Shown here: in pieces, positions 36,416-44,526 of the stretch | Layout of the letters: every line of letters begins with the position of its first letter | Numbering within the stretch: position 1 is the first letter of the stretch | The notes under the pieces: model-generated | What the model saw: the letters and a program-made list of their open reading frames with translations, nothing else | Told to the model about the DNA's origin: nothing | The model's database searches: none | Position numbers and translations under genes: made by a program | NCBI GenBank assembly: GCA_016787085.1 | Contig: JAEUVJ010000065.1 | Coordinates: 62,001-126,000 of the forward strand | Direction: 5' to 3' | Source of the DNA: Chitinophagaceae bacterium | GTDB taxonomy: Bacteria; Bacteroidota; Bacteroidia; Chitinophagales; Chitinophagaceae | DNA: 64,000 nucleotides

Positions 36416-38884
36416 ATGAGAAAGCTTTTTTCGTTTTTTGTGAGTTTGGCCCTTTTTGGCTCTGCGATCAATGCCCAGAAAATATCCGGGTTTGTTCGTG
36501 ACCAACAGGGCAGGGGACTTGAAAAAATAACTGTTTCACTTCTCCGTGCAAAAGATTCTGTTGCCGTAAAATTCGGGGCGACTGACAAATCCGGCGCCTA
36601 CACCATAGGGGCTCCCGGGGCCGGCAAATACTTCATTCATTCAACCAGTGTTGGCTACCAGCCTGTGTACTCAGCCTCTTTTGATGCAGAAGCAGGGGCT
36701 AATGTAACAGCGCCTGAGCTGATCATGGCCAAAGCAGAAAAAATACTGGAAGGTGTAAGTGTATCTTCCAAAAAGCCAATGGTGGAAGTAAAAGCCGATA
36801 AGACCATATTGAATGTGGAAGGAACGATCAATGCTACCGGCAGCGATGCCATGGAGCTCCTGCGTAAGTCCCCGGGTGTATTGGTGGATAAAGATGATAA
36901 TATCAGCCTGGCCGGTAAGAACGGGGTACAGGTGTATGTAGATGGCAAGCCAACACCTTTATCCGGTGCTGACCTGGCCAATTATCTTAAAACACTTCAA
37001 TCGGCCCAGATAGAAGCTATTGAGATCATCACTAACCCTTCTGCCAAATACGATGCAGCTGGTAATGCAGGTATCATCAATATCAGGCTGAAAAAGAATA
37101 AAGCATTCGGCACAAACGGATCGGTCAATGCAGGGTATAATATCGGCGTATATTCGAAATACAATACGGGTCTTTCTTTAAACCATCGCAATAAAAAGAT
37201 CAACGTTTTTGGTAATTATAATTATAACAAATCCAAGAACAACAACTTCTTTAAATTATACAGGGAACAATTGGATACTATTTTTGACGGAACGACTACG
37301 ATGACTTTTCGCAACAATAGTCATGGCTTTAAAGGCGGGATAGATTATTTTGCTACCAACAAAAGCACTTTCGGGATACTGGTCAATGGTAATATCGCAG
37401 AGAATGAGTTTGCCAGCGACAGCCGAACCCCGATCATCTATGAACCGACCGGGGTTGCAGACCGCCTGCTTTTTGCGAATAACAGGAACGATATGAAAAG
37501 GGATAACCTGAACTTTAACCTGAACTATCGTTATGCAGATACGGCCGGAAGGGAGTTGAATATTGATGCGGACTATGGACTGTTCCGTATCAACAGTAAC
37601 CAGCTTCAGCCTAATTACTATTATACAGCTTCTGCACCAAGTACATTTCTGAGCAGTGCTATATACAGGTTTATAGCTCCTACAGATATTGATATCTATA
37701 CACTGAAGGCAGATTATGAGCAGAATTATAAAAAAGGACGTTTGGGATTGGGTGTAAAGACCTCTGTCATTAGTACGAAAAATAATTTTGGACGTTATAA
37801 TGTGCATCAGCTGAAGCCCGAAGTAAAGACCCTTGATGTACCCCGCAGCAACCAGTTTGATTACAGTGAGAACATCAATGCGGCGTATGTGAATTACAAC
37901 AAGCAGTTAAAGGGTGTGATGGTACAGTTCGGACTCAGGGTGGAGAATACGAACTCAACAGGGGATTCTTACGGATTGAATGCTGATGGTTCTGTGAATA
38001 AAAACAGCAAGCAGACATTTGAAAGAAAGTACACTGATGTGTTTCCGAGCGCAGCCCTTTCATTCAATAAGAACCCGATGAGCCAGTGGGGTGTATCCTA
38101 CAGTCGCCGGATAGACCGTCCCGCTTACCAGGATCTGAATCCGTTTGAGTTTAAGCTGGATGAGTACACGTATATGAAAGGGAATACACAACTTCGCCCG
38201 CAATACACCAACATAATATCTGTCACGCATACGTATAAATACAAGCTGACAACAAGGCTTAGTTATAGTCATGTGGCGGATATCTTCACACAACTCGTGG
38301 ATACTGCTGAAAAGTCAAAGAGTTTTATGACAAGAAAGAACCTGGCCACCCAGGATGTGATCAATCTGAACATCAGTTATCCTTTTATGTATAAGAGTTA
38401 CACGGCCTTTGTCAACTTCAGCGGAAACTACTCGCATTACAAAGCGGACTTTGGCGGGGGTAGCCGGGTAGTGGATCTGGATGTGATCTCTTTCAACATT
38501 TTTATGCAGCATAGCCTGAAGATCGGAAAGAAAGGCTGGACAGCGGAAGCAAGCGGGTGGTATAATTCACCTTCTATCTGGGGCGGAACATTCGAAAGCA
38601 TTGCCTTGTGGAGTATGGATGCCGGTGTGCAGAAAACTGTTTTCAAAGGACAGGGCACCTTTAAGGTAGCGCTTACAGACGTATTCTTTACGCAAAAATG
38701 GAAAGGGGAAAGCAATTTTGCAGGACAGAGACTGCTGGTTAGCGGTTATAGCGAAAGCCGCCAGTTACGCACCAGTCTCACCTGGAGATTCGGCAGCAAT
38801 ACCGTGAAAGCGGCCCGTCAACGCAAACAGGCTTCGGAAGAAGAAGCAAGACGTACTCAGGGTGGCGGAGGTATCGGTCAGTAA
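36416..38884 (+). CDS. outer-membrane beta-barrel protein (TonB-receptor-like, OMP_b-brl_3 type)
   Basis: The 822-residue protein has a signal peptide (about 1-20, ending INAQ), an N-terminal carboxypeptidase-regulatory-like domain (KISGFVRDQQGRGLEKITVS, about 21-105), a plug-like region (KSPGVLVDKDDNISLAGKNG; IEIITNPSAKYDAAGNAGII) and a large barrel. The SAKYDAAGNAGIINI motif is characteristic of the Bacteroidota outer-membrane family related to TonB receptors that lacks a SusD partner. The C-terminus runs on as a basic, glutamine-rich tail (QRKQASEEEARRTQGGG), which is unusual because these barrels often end in an aromatic residue. Its cargo is unknown. It stands alone between a promoter and a two-way terminator. 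Confidence 0.88.
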   Translation: MRKLFSFFVSLALFGSAINAQKISGFVRDQQGRGLEKITVSLLRAKDSVAVKFGATDKSGAYTIGAPGAGKYFIHSTSVGYQPVYSASFDAEAGANVTAPELIMAKAEKILEGVSVSSKKPMVEVKADKTILNVEGTINATGSDAMELLRKSPGVLVDKDDNISLAGKNGVQVYVDGKPTPLSGADLANYLKTLQSAQIEAIEIITNPSAKYDAAGNAGIINIRLKKNKAFGTNGSVNAGYNIGVYSKYNTGLSLNHRNKKINVFGNYNYNKSKNNNFFKLYREQLDTIFDGTTTMTFRNNSHGFKGGIDYFATNKSTFGILVNGNIAENEFASDSRTPIIYEPTGVADRLLFANNRNDMKRDNLNFNLNYRYADTAGRELNIDADYGLFRINSNQLQPNYYYTASAPSTFLSSAIYRFIAPTDIDIYTLKADYEQNYKKGRLGLGVKTSVISTKNNFGRYNVHQLKPEVKTLDVPRSNQFDYSENINAAYVNYNKQLKGVMVQFGLRVENTNSTGDSYGLNADGSVNKNSKQTFERKYTDVFPSAALSFNKNPMSQWGVSYSRRIDRPAYQDLNPFEFKLDEYTYMKGNTQLRPQYTNIISVTHTYKYKLTTRLSYSHVADIFTQLVDTAEKSKSFMTRKNLATQDVINLNISYPFMYKSYTAFVNFSGNYSHYKADFGGGSRVVDLDVISFNIFMQHSLKIGKKGWTAEASGWYNSPSIWGGTFESIALWSMDAGVQKTVFKGQGTFKVALTDVFFTQKWKGESNFAGQRLLVSGYSESRQLRTSLTWRFGSNTVKAARQRKQASEEEARRTQGGGGIGQ

Positions 38885-38905
38885 AGGAATGTATAACCAT
38901 GATAC

Positions 38906-38940
38906 AAAAATGTCCCGGTGCGATATACCGGGACATTTTT
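38906..38940. terminator. bidirectional terminator
   Basis: Arms AAAAATGTCCCGGT and ACCGGGACATTTTT form a perfect 14-bp stem with a seven-base loop and T-runs on both sides. It serves the beta-barrel gene and the convergent cyclophilin gene. Confidence 0.9.
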
Positions 38941-38951
38941 CTTTAGGTATG

Positions 38952-39647
38952 TTATTTCTTTTTTCGTTTTACCAGTTTGGCTTTAATGATTCTGACATTT
39001 TCCAATGGTCTGTCCCGGTCAGCAGCTTTGCTGGTAGCTACTGCAGCGATCTTGTCAACAATATCCAAGCCTCTGGCTACTTCACCGTAAACAGTATAGC
39101 CCTGATCAAGATGAGGGGAGCCACCGATGGTCTTATATACCTCGCGTTGTTCGGCAGGTAACTTTCTTTTCAAGCGAATTGTTTCCAATGAATCCAGCCC
39201 CGCTTCTGTAAAGACTTTTCCCTGTACAATGTAGAATTGACTGCCGCTGCTTGACTTTTCAGGATTGTTGTCCCTTGCCGCAGCGATCACTCCCTTTTTG
39301 TGAAATAATGAAGGCCGCAACTCAGCCGGAATCCTGTAAGATGGTCCGCCGCTTCCGAGCGGTATACCGGGTGCAGCATTTTTGCTATCCGGGTCACCAC
39401 TTTGTATCATGAAGTTTTGAATGACCCGGTGAAATAATACACTGTCATAAAATCCCACCTTTACTAATTTCAGAAAATTATCCCTGTGTAAGGGAGTGGA
39501 ATCAGAAAGCCGGATCGTGATATCGCCCATACTTGTTTGCAGCAATACATCCCTTTTCCTGTCTTTCTTTCTCAGGGTTGAATCCTTCTGTGCAAAACCT
39601 GTAATGGTGAATAACAATGCAACAGCAGGCAGTAAGATCTTTTTCAT
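38952..39647 (-). CDS. periplasmic peptidyl-prolyl isomerase, cyclophilin type
   Basis: The start at 39647 (MKKILLPAVALLFTITGFAQ) begins a clear signal peptide; three extra codons upstream are possible. The mature part is a cyclophilin (about residues 37-228) with VLFHRVIQNFMIQSGDP, the GSSGSQFYI active-site region (as KSSSGSQFYIVQG) and a final VDKIAAV. A Lys-rich C-terminal tail follows (KLVKRKKK). It speeds proline isomerisation during folding of exported proteins in the periplasm. It lies 22 bases behind a small hypothetical gene on the same strand. An insertion relative to E. coli PpiA follows the SQFYI block. Confidence 0.92.
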   Translation of the reverse strand: MKKILLPAVALLFTITGFAQKDSTLRKKDRKRDVLLQTSMGDITIRLSDSTPLHRDNFLKLVKVGFYDSVLFHRVIQNFMIQSGDPDSKNAAPGIPLGSGGPSYRIPAELRPSLFHKKGVIAAARDNNPEKSSSGSQFYIVQGKVFTEAGLDSLETIRLKRKLPAEQREVYKTIGGSPHLDQGYTVYGEVARGLDIVDKIAAVATSKAADRDRPLENVRIIKAKLVKRKKK

Positions 39648-39669
39648 GATGGTCATTTATACGGTGCGG

Positions 39670-40014
39670 TCAGAAACTGTGGTTTTCGAAATAAAGTAAA
39701 ATATGATCTTTTAAAAAATTTTCCTGCTGAATGGTATCCATTTCCGGCATGGGTTTCAGTTGCCGGAAATGCGGCCAGCCATCTGCATCCTTTCCTTCAG
39801 CTTCGTAATAGCCGCTGGCAGCAAGCAGGCTGCACACAGCCACATGCATCAGGTCCTGTTTTTGTTCTTTGGTGATCTTTTCTTTAATAAAACCTGTTTC
39901 CTGCATCCCGATAAGGAATAGTATCGCCTCCATGTCAGGTTTTTTACCGAACCGCTCCACCAGTTTAGCTTCTAATGTCCACCATCTTTGCTGCAGGTCA
40001 TCCTGTATTTGCAT
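39670..40014 (-). CDS. conserved hypothetical protein, 114 residues
   Basis: A soluble, mostly helical product without signal or membrane segment. Recognisable pieces are RFGKKPDMEAILFLIGMQE near residue 22 and DLMHVAVCSLLAASGYYEAEG near 74; the end is acidic and aromatic (FLKDHILLYFENHSF). I believe close relatives are widespread in this phylum, but I know no function. It is first in a short operon with the periplasmic cyclophilin and is transcribed divergently from the GNAT gene, with only 44 bases between the starts. Confidence 0.75.
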   Translation of the reverse strand: MQIQDDLQQRWWTLEAKLVERFGKKPDMEAILFLIGMQETGFIKEKITKEQKQDLMHVAVCSLLAASGYYEAEGKDADGWPHFRQLKPMPEMDTIQQENFLKDHILLYFENHSF

Positions 40015-40036
40015 AGCTGCAAAGATAGGGGGGCGT

Positions 40037-40044
40037 TAACTTTG
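40037..40044 (+). promoter_or_regulatory. -7 promoter element TAACTTTG
   Basis: Exact TAnnTTTG match, 14 bases before the ATG of the second GNAT gene, within the 44-base divergent gap. Confidence 0.55.
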
Positions 40045-40058
40045 AATAAAGGACAGCT

Positions 40059-40499
40059 ATGACCATAATAAAAGGAGAATTCAGCATCAGTACTGATAAG
40101 AACAAATTGGATATTGATTTTATTCACGGGTTTCTTACATGTTCCTATTGGGCAGAAAATATTTCCAGAGATATCATTGAAAGATCTATCCGGAGTTCTC
40201 TCAGTTTCGGGGTCTATTTTCAGGACAAACAGGTGGGTTTTGCACGAATGATCACAGATGAGGCCACTTTCGCTTACCTCGCTGATGTTTTTATTGATGA
40301 GCCATTCCGGGGCAAGGGCTTAAGCAAGTGGCTGATGGAAGTTATCTTGTCACATCCGGATCTGCAGGGCCTTAGGAGGATGATGCTGGCTACCCGGGAT
40401 GCACATGGGTTGTATAGCCGGTTTGGCTTTACGGCTATTACCCATCCGGAACGCTGGATGCAGATACATGATCCGGGTATTTACAAAAAACAGGGATAA
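40059..40499 (+). CDS. GNAT family N-acetyltransferase
   Basis: The 146-residue protein is a compact GNAT enzyme with the acetyl-CoA-binding motif DEPFRGKGLSKWLME near residues 79-93, preceded by FAYLADVFI and followed by LATRDAHGLYSRFGF near 123-137. It resembles the small GNATs whose natural substrates are unknown; an acetyl group is moved from acetyl-CoA to an amine. Length is normal. It is preceded by a well-placed -7 element and followed 39 bases later by serS. The two may form separate units since serS has its own -7 element. Confidence 0.9.
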   Translation: MTIIKGEFSISTDKNKLDIDFIHGFLTCSYWAENISRDIIERSIRSSLSFGVYFQDKQVGFARMITDEATFAYLADVFIDEPFRGKGLSKWLMEVILSHPDLQGLRRMMLATRDAHGLYSRFGFTAITHPERWMQIHDPGIYKKQG

Positions 40500-40511
40500 G
40501 TTTCCAGCGGT

Positions 40512-40519
40512 TATCTTTG
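40512..40519 (+). promoter_or_regulatory. -7 promoter element TATCTTTG before serS
   Basis: Exact TAnnTTTG match, 19 bases before the serS ATG. Confidence 0.6.
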
Positions 40520-40538
40520 CGGCAAAATTTTATTTCAG

Positions 40539-41810
40539 ATGCTGCAGCTACAGGTGCTTCGCCAAAACCCGGAATGGGTAAAAGAAAAACTGGCGGTAAA
40601 ATATTTCACGGAGACAGGGTTGGTGGATACTGTTCTTGCGCTGGATGATCAACGGAAGAAACTGCAACTGGAGTTCGATACCAACCAATCAAAAGTGAAC
40701 AGCGCTTCCAAAGAGATCGGCGGGCTAATGGCAAAAGGACAGAAGGAAGAAGCAGAAAACAAAAAGAAAGAGGTAGCGGCATTAAAGGAAACCTTACAGC
40801 CTATTTCCGATAAGCTGGCAGAGACCGAAAAGCAATTACAGGATGAACTGGTAAAGCTCCCCAATCTTCCTTCAGAAAAAGTACCTTCCGGAAGGACCCC
40901 TGCCGATAATGTAGTGGTGAGAGAAGGAGGATCAAAGCCTCAATTACCCAAAGGAGCCGTTCCGCACTGGGATATTATAAAGACATATGATATCGTAGAT
41001 TTTGAAACAGGAGCTAAGATCACAGGTAGTGGGTTTCCTTTGTACAAAGGCAAAGGAGCCAAACTGCAGCGGGCATTGATCCAGTATTTTCTTGATTTCA
41101 ATACAGCCGCAGGCTATACAGAATACTTGCCGCCATTCATGGTAAATGAAGCATCCGCTTACGGTACAGGCCAATTGCCCGATAAGGAAGGACAGATGTA
41201 TCACATGCAGACTGACAACTTTTACATGATACCGACATCGGAAGTGCCGGTTACCAATATTTACCGGGATGAGATACTGAAGGCAGAAAGCCTCCCGCTA
41301 AAGATGACAGCTTACTCTCCCTGCTTCAGAAGGGAAGCAGGAAGTTTTGGTAAAGATGTACGGGGTCTGAACCGTGTTCATCAGTTTGACAAAGTGGAGA
41401 TCGTTCAGTTGGTACATCCTGACAAAAGCTATGCAGTACATGAGGAAATGGTAGCACATGTAGAAAGGCTGCTGAGCAGTCTTGAATTGCCGTACAGGAT
41501 ATTGGCCTTATGCGGCGGCGACATGAGTTTTACTTCTGCACTGACCTACGATTTTGAAGTATATAGCGCGGCGCAGGAAAGATGGCTCGAGGTCAGTTCG
41601 GTTTCCAACTTTGAAGCCTACCAGACCAACCGTATGAAGATCCGCTTCAAAGACGAGAAAGGTAAAACACAGTTGGTCCATTCGCTCAACGGAAGTTCAT
41701 TGGCATTGCCCAGGATCATGGCCTGTTTGCTGGAAAATAACCAGGGACCAGAAGGCATTAAACTTCCCGCTGTTTTGCATAGCTATTTTGGTGGAGCTGT
41801 CATTTCCTGA
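40539..41810 (+). CDS. serS: seryl-tRNA synthetase
   Basis: SerRS charges tRNA-Ser with serine. The 423-residue protein has the N-terminal antiparallel coiled coil that binds the long variable arm (about residues 25-105, Lys/Glu-rich), and the class II catalytic core with TSEVPVTN (about 233), motif 2 in FRREAGSFGKDVRG and motif 3 in GSSLALPRIMACLLENNQ (about 386-403). Length is normal and no key residue appears missing. A cytochrome c lipoprotein gene starts 14 bases downstream and shares the transcript and terminator. Confidence 0.97.
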   Translation: MLQLQVLRQNPEWVKEKLAVKYFTETGLVDTVLALDDQRKKLQLEFDTNQSKVNSASKEIGGLMAKGQKEEAENKKKEVAALKETLQPISDKLAETEKQLQDELVKLPNLPSEKVPSGRTPADNVVVREGGSKPQLPKGAVPHWDIIKTYDIVDFETGAKITGSGFPLYKGKGAKLQRALIQYFLDFNTAAGYTEYLPPFMVNEASAYGTGQLPDKEGQMYHMQTDNFYMIPTSEVPVTNIYRDEILKAESLPLKMTAYSPCFRREAGSFGKDVRGLNRVHQFDKVEIVQLVHPDKSYAVHEEMVAHVERLLSSLELPYRILALCGGDMSFTSALTYDFEVYSAAQERWLEVSSVSNFEAYQTNRMKIRFKDEKGKTQLVHSLNGSSLALPRIMACLLENNQGPEGIKLPAVLHSYFGGAVIS

Positions 41811-41824
41811 GAGCCGGTTTTTTT

Positions 41825-42157
41825 ATGAAAAAAACTTTTATTCTTTCGCTTACAATTGCTCTGGCTATTGCAGCCTGTCATAGGAAAACGGTACCAGTTA
41901 TTGCTGAGAGAAAAGAATTTCCCCCGGCGCCTAAGTCTGCAGAGCAGTCACCTCCGGCAAATACATCTGAACTTATTTCGGCAGGAAAAGTATTGTATCA
42001 GGATAAATGTAACCGTTGTCATGACCTGCAAGGTCCGGAGGTTTATACCTCAGAACGCTGGAACTCTATATTGAAGATCATGATGCCGCGTGCCAGGATG
42101 AATGAAGAAGAAAAAAAGCAAGTAACGGCATACATTATGACCTATGCAAGGAAATAA
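41825..42157 (+). CDS. cytochrome c lipoprotein
   Basis: The 110-residue product has a lipoprotein signal (Cys18 in AIAACHRK), a Pro/Glu-rich linker (about 25-48) and a single haem c domain with CNRCH at residues 62-66. A methionine-rich stretch (LKIMMPRARMNEEEKKQV, about 84-101) probably supplies the axial methionine. It should be anchored to a membrane and pass electrons in the periplasm. It follows serS by 14 bases, an operon that looks accidental in function, and is closed by the terminator at 42168. Confidence 0.88.
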   Translation: MKKTFILSLTIALAIAACHRKTVPVIAERKEFPPAPKSAEQSPPANTSELISAGKVLYQDKCNRCHDLQGPEVYTSERWNSILKIMMPRARMNEEEKKQVTAYIMTYARK

Positions 42158-42167
42158 ATATCTAAGC

Positions 42168-42199
42168 AAAAAAGCTGCTCCGGTAAGAGCAGCTTTTTT
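42168..42199. terminator. bidirectional terminator after serS operon
   Basis: Perfect 13-bp arms AAAAAAGCTGCTC/GAGCAGCTTTTTT with a six-base loop. It separates the serS transcript from the convergent metalloprotease gene. Confidence 0.92.
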
Positions 42200-42220
42200 G
42201 TTTTCTTCCATCGCTTTTAT

Positions 42221-43201
42221 TTAAGGCTGTGCAAAACTGTTGCGAGGGCCGCCGGATGCAAACACAGCAAGCATTCTTGTCCGTTGACCAAGACTGAACA
42301 TATACATACAGGCATCATCGGTATAATCCATGTAGTTCATCGTCATTTCAACAGGTGTTCCTGAGCAAGTGCTTCGGTGGCCTGCTGCCGGGCAGCCATA
42401 GTTGGCCGTGTTATGTAATGGCGTATCGCTGACCTGGTCATTGCCACAAGTAGCGTCGCCCCAAATATGACGCAGGTTGAGCCAATGGCCTACTTCGTGG
42501 GTCGCTGTTCTGCCTTTGTTAAAAGGTGCACTGGCTGTGCCGGTACGGCCGGTAGCATTGTCATCCAATACAACACCATCTGTAGATGAGCTGCCGCCCG
42601 GGAACTGTGCATAACCTAAGATGCCCCCTCCCATATTACAAACCCAGATGTTCAATTTGGTTGTAGGGCTGGTAGGTGCAATACCCTGTGCGCTTTTCTT
42701 CATAGCATCATTAGTACTCCAGCTAGTTTTGGTGGTTTGCCTTCTGTTCACTGCATCCAGCACAAAACGTACCCCGATAGCGCCAGATTTGACACTATTG
42801 TAAGTAGAGGTTAAATTGTAGTCAGCATTGGTAGCCGAAAAATCTTCATTCAGCACATCAATCTGTGACTGAAGCTGCGTTAAAGAAACATTCTGTGCTG
42901 ATGTGCGGTACAACACATTAAACACTACCGGTATTTCGATAATGCCATTGGACAGTAAACGGAAGCCTTCCGGGTTTTCCATCACTCTTTTGGTAAATTC
43001 CTCGATCCTGTCCATTCTTTTCTGCAGTTCCGGATCGGCCTTTAACTGTTCCTGCAGCACTTCATAAGAGTTACATTGACGCTGCGTAGCCATTACAGAT
43101 TCTTCTTCCGGTACAGAAGGCTCTTCGTTTTCATGGGATGATTTGTTACATCCAAGGGCCAGTAGAAAACATCCTGCAAGCAATACAAAACTTTTTTTCA
43201 T
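42221..43201 (-). CDS. M43 family (pappalysin-like) metalloprotease lipoprotein
   Basis: The 326-residue product has a lipoprotein signal (Cys18 in LALGCNKSS), an acidic linker and propeptide-like region, and a zinc-metalloprotease domain with the extended motif HEVGHWLNLRH near residues 230-240. A methionine turn with MTMNYMDYTDDACMYMF (about 288-304) completes the metzincin site, typical of MEROPS family M43. Several cysteines (CGND, CPAAG, CSGT) are likely disulfide-bonded. It should act on the cell surface or outside. No partner gene is adjacent. Confidence 0.92.
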   Translation of the reverse strand: MKKSFVLLAGCFLLALGCNKSSHENEEPSVPEEESVMATQRQCNSYEVLQEQLKADPELQKRMDRIEEFTKRVMENPEGFRLLSNGIIEIPVVFNVLYRTSAQNVSLTQLQSQIDVLNEDFSATNADYNLTSTYNSVKSGAIGVRFVLDAVNRRQTTKTSWSTNDAMKKSAQGIAPTSPTTKLNIWVCNMGGGILGYAQFPGGSSSTDGVVLDDNATGRTGTASAPFNKGRTATHEVGHWLNLRHIWGDATCGNDQVSDTPLHNTANYGCPAAGHRSTCSGTPVEMTMNYMDYTDDACMYMFSLGQRTRMLAVFASGGPRNSFAQP

Positions 43202-43369
43202 ACATGTGATTTTGGTGTGTAATAAAAATGACCTTTCAATTTATCTTTTTTTCTAATTTGGCGAAAAAGATAAAAGAGAATTTTATCCAGACAGGTGAAA
43301 ATTCTTTCGGGGCATGTGATTCTCCGGATAGCTTGTGGTTTTTACTGCACCGGTTCCGATAAATTGATC

Positions 43370-44404
43370 TCAGTTAAGTGCTTTTACTTTTCTATTCATC
43401 ACATAAAACCAGGCCGGGGGTATCAGTGAGAGAAGCATCATACCCGGATAGCCGGTAGGCATCTGCGGAGAGTCGTCGTGGTGGCGGAGAGCCTGGTACT
43501 TCCGGCTGGCCAGGTAATGATGATCACTGTGACGGCTCAGTTCGAAGAGCATGATACGACCGATCACATGATCGCTGTTCCAGCTATGTGCCGGCATAGC
43601 TCTTTCGTATTTACCATCGCCTGCTGCTTTACGCTGCAATCCGTAGTGTTCAATATAATTCACTGTTTCCAGCAACAGAATACCGATAGTGGCAGCAGCG
43701 AGGTAGTATAAGGTAACCAACCACCCGCAGGTAATAAAGATAACAGTAAGGAACAAAAACTGTATCAGGGTAAATCGGGTCATTTCATTGTGCAGTGAAA
43801 AAACAGGCAGCCCTTTTTTCTTAGCTTCTTTGCCGGCAATACTCCAGGCGCTGATATAACTGAAGATGATGCTGCGGAAATAAAAAGCATATACCCACTC
43901 GCCATACCGGGCACTGCTGGGGTCTTCAGGCGTAGCTACTCTTTTGTGATGGCCTTTATTATGCTCAATAAAAAAATGCATGTACTGCGATGTCAGTAAT
44001 AACATTTTGGCCAGTGTTTGTTCAAACCTGTTTGCCCGATGACCAAGCTCATGCCCGACGTTAATGCCAAAAATTCCGCATAGCATGCCCATTACCCATA
44101 TTCTGCCGGTGATATCCCATCCCGTCATTTCATCGTGCGTCATCCCGTACAGGAACATGACTAAGGCGGCATATTGCAGGATAACAACCATGTATAAGAT
44201 GATATCATATGTTTTGTCCCGCTTAGCCAGCTCTTCCTCTGCGCCTGACAGGTTCTTCGGATCAGGCCTGATGAAAATCTCAAGAAGGGGTACCAATACC
44301 CATGCATAGAACATAGGGAGCCAGATCTCCCACCCGGTGATCATAAATGCCCTGAATGAACCGGCATAGATAAGGAGGGGAGAAAGGTATTTGAATGCCC
44401 GCAT
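43370..44404 (-). CDS. alkB: AlkB-type alkane 1-monooxygenase (integral membrane di-iron)
   Basis: This inner-membrane di-iron enzyme would hydroxylate the terminal carbon of alkanes or alkyl groups. The 344-residue protein has all expected histidine boxes: HELGH (118-122), EHNKGHH (147-153), the NYIEHYGLQR motif (249-258) and RHSDHH (291-296), embedded in six or so membrane helices. HELGHRANRFEQTLAKM and EHNKGHHKRVATPEDPSSAR follow the classical alkane hydroxylase pattern, rather than that of desaturases. No rubredoxin or rubredoxin reductase lies in the window, so electrons must come from elsewhere. The gene is single and separated from its neighbours by over 120 bases. Confidence 0.9.
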   Translation of the reverse strand: MRAFKYLSPLLIYAGSFRAFMITGWEIWLPMFYAWVLVPLLEIFIRPDPKNLSGAEEELAKRDKTYDIILYMVVILQYAALVMFLYGMTHDEMTGWDITGRIWVMGMLCGIFGINVGHELGHRANRFEQTLAKMLLLTSQYMHFFIEHNKGHHKRVATPEDPSSARYGEWVYAFYFRSIIFSYISAWSIAGKEAKKKGLPVFSLHNEMTRFTLIQFLFLTVIFITCGWLVTLYYLAAATIGILLLETVNYIEHYGLQRKAAGDGKYERAMPAHSWNSDHVIGRIMLFELSRHSDHHYLASRKYQALRHHDDSPQMPTGYPGMMLLSLIPPAWFYVMNRKVKALN

Positions 44405-44526
44405 GAATTAATGGTATTGTTCGTCAAATGTAGAAAATAACTTACCTGTCGTTTCGTTCTGTAAAAAGAAAATCGTTTATTAAACTAATTTCCCTTTCAG
44501 GGGTCTGAACGTAAATTTTCTCCATC

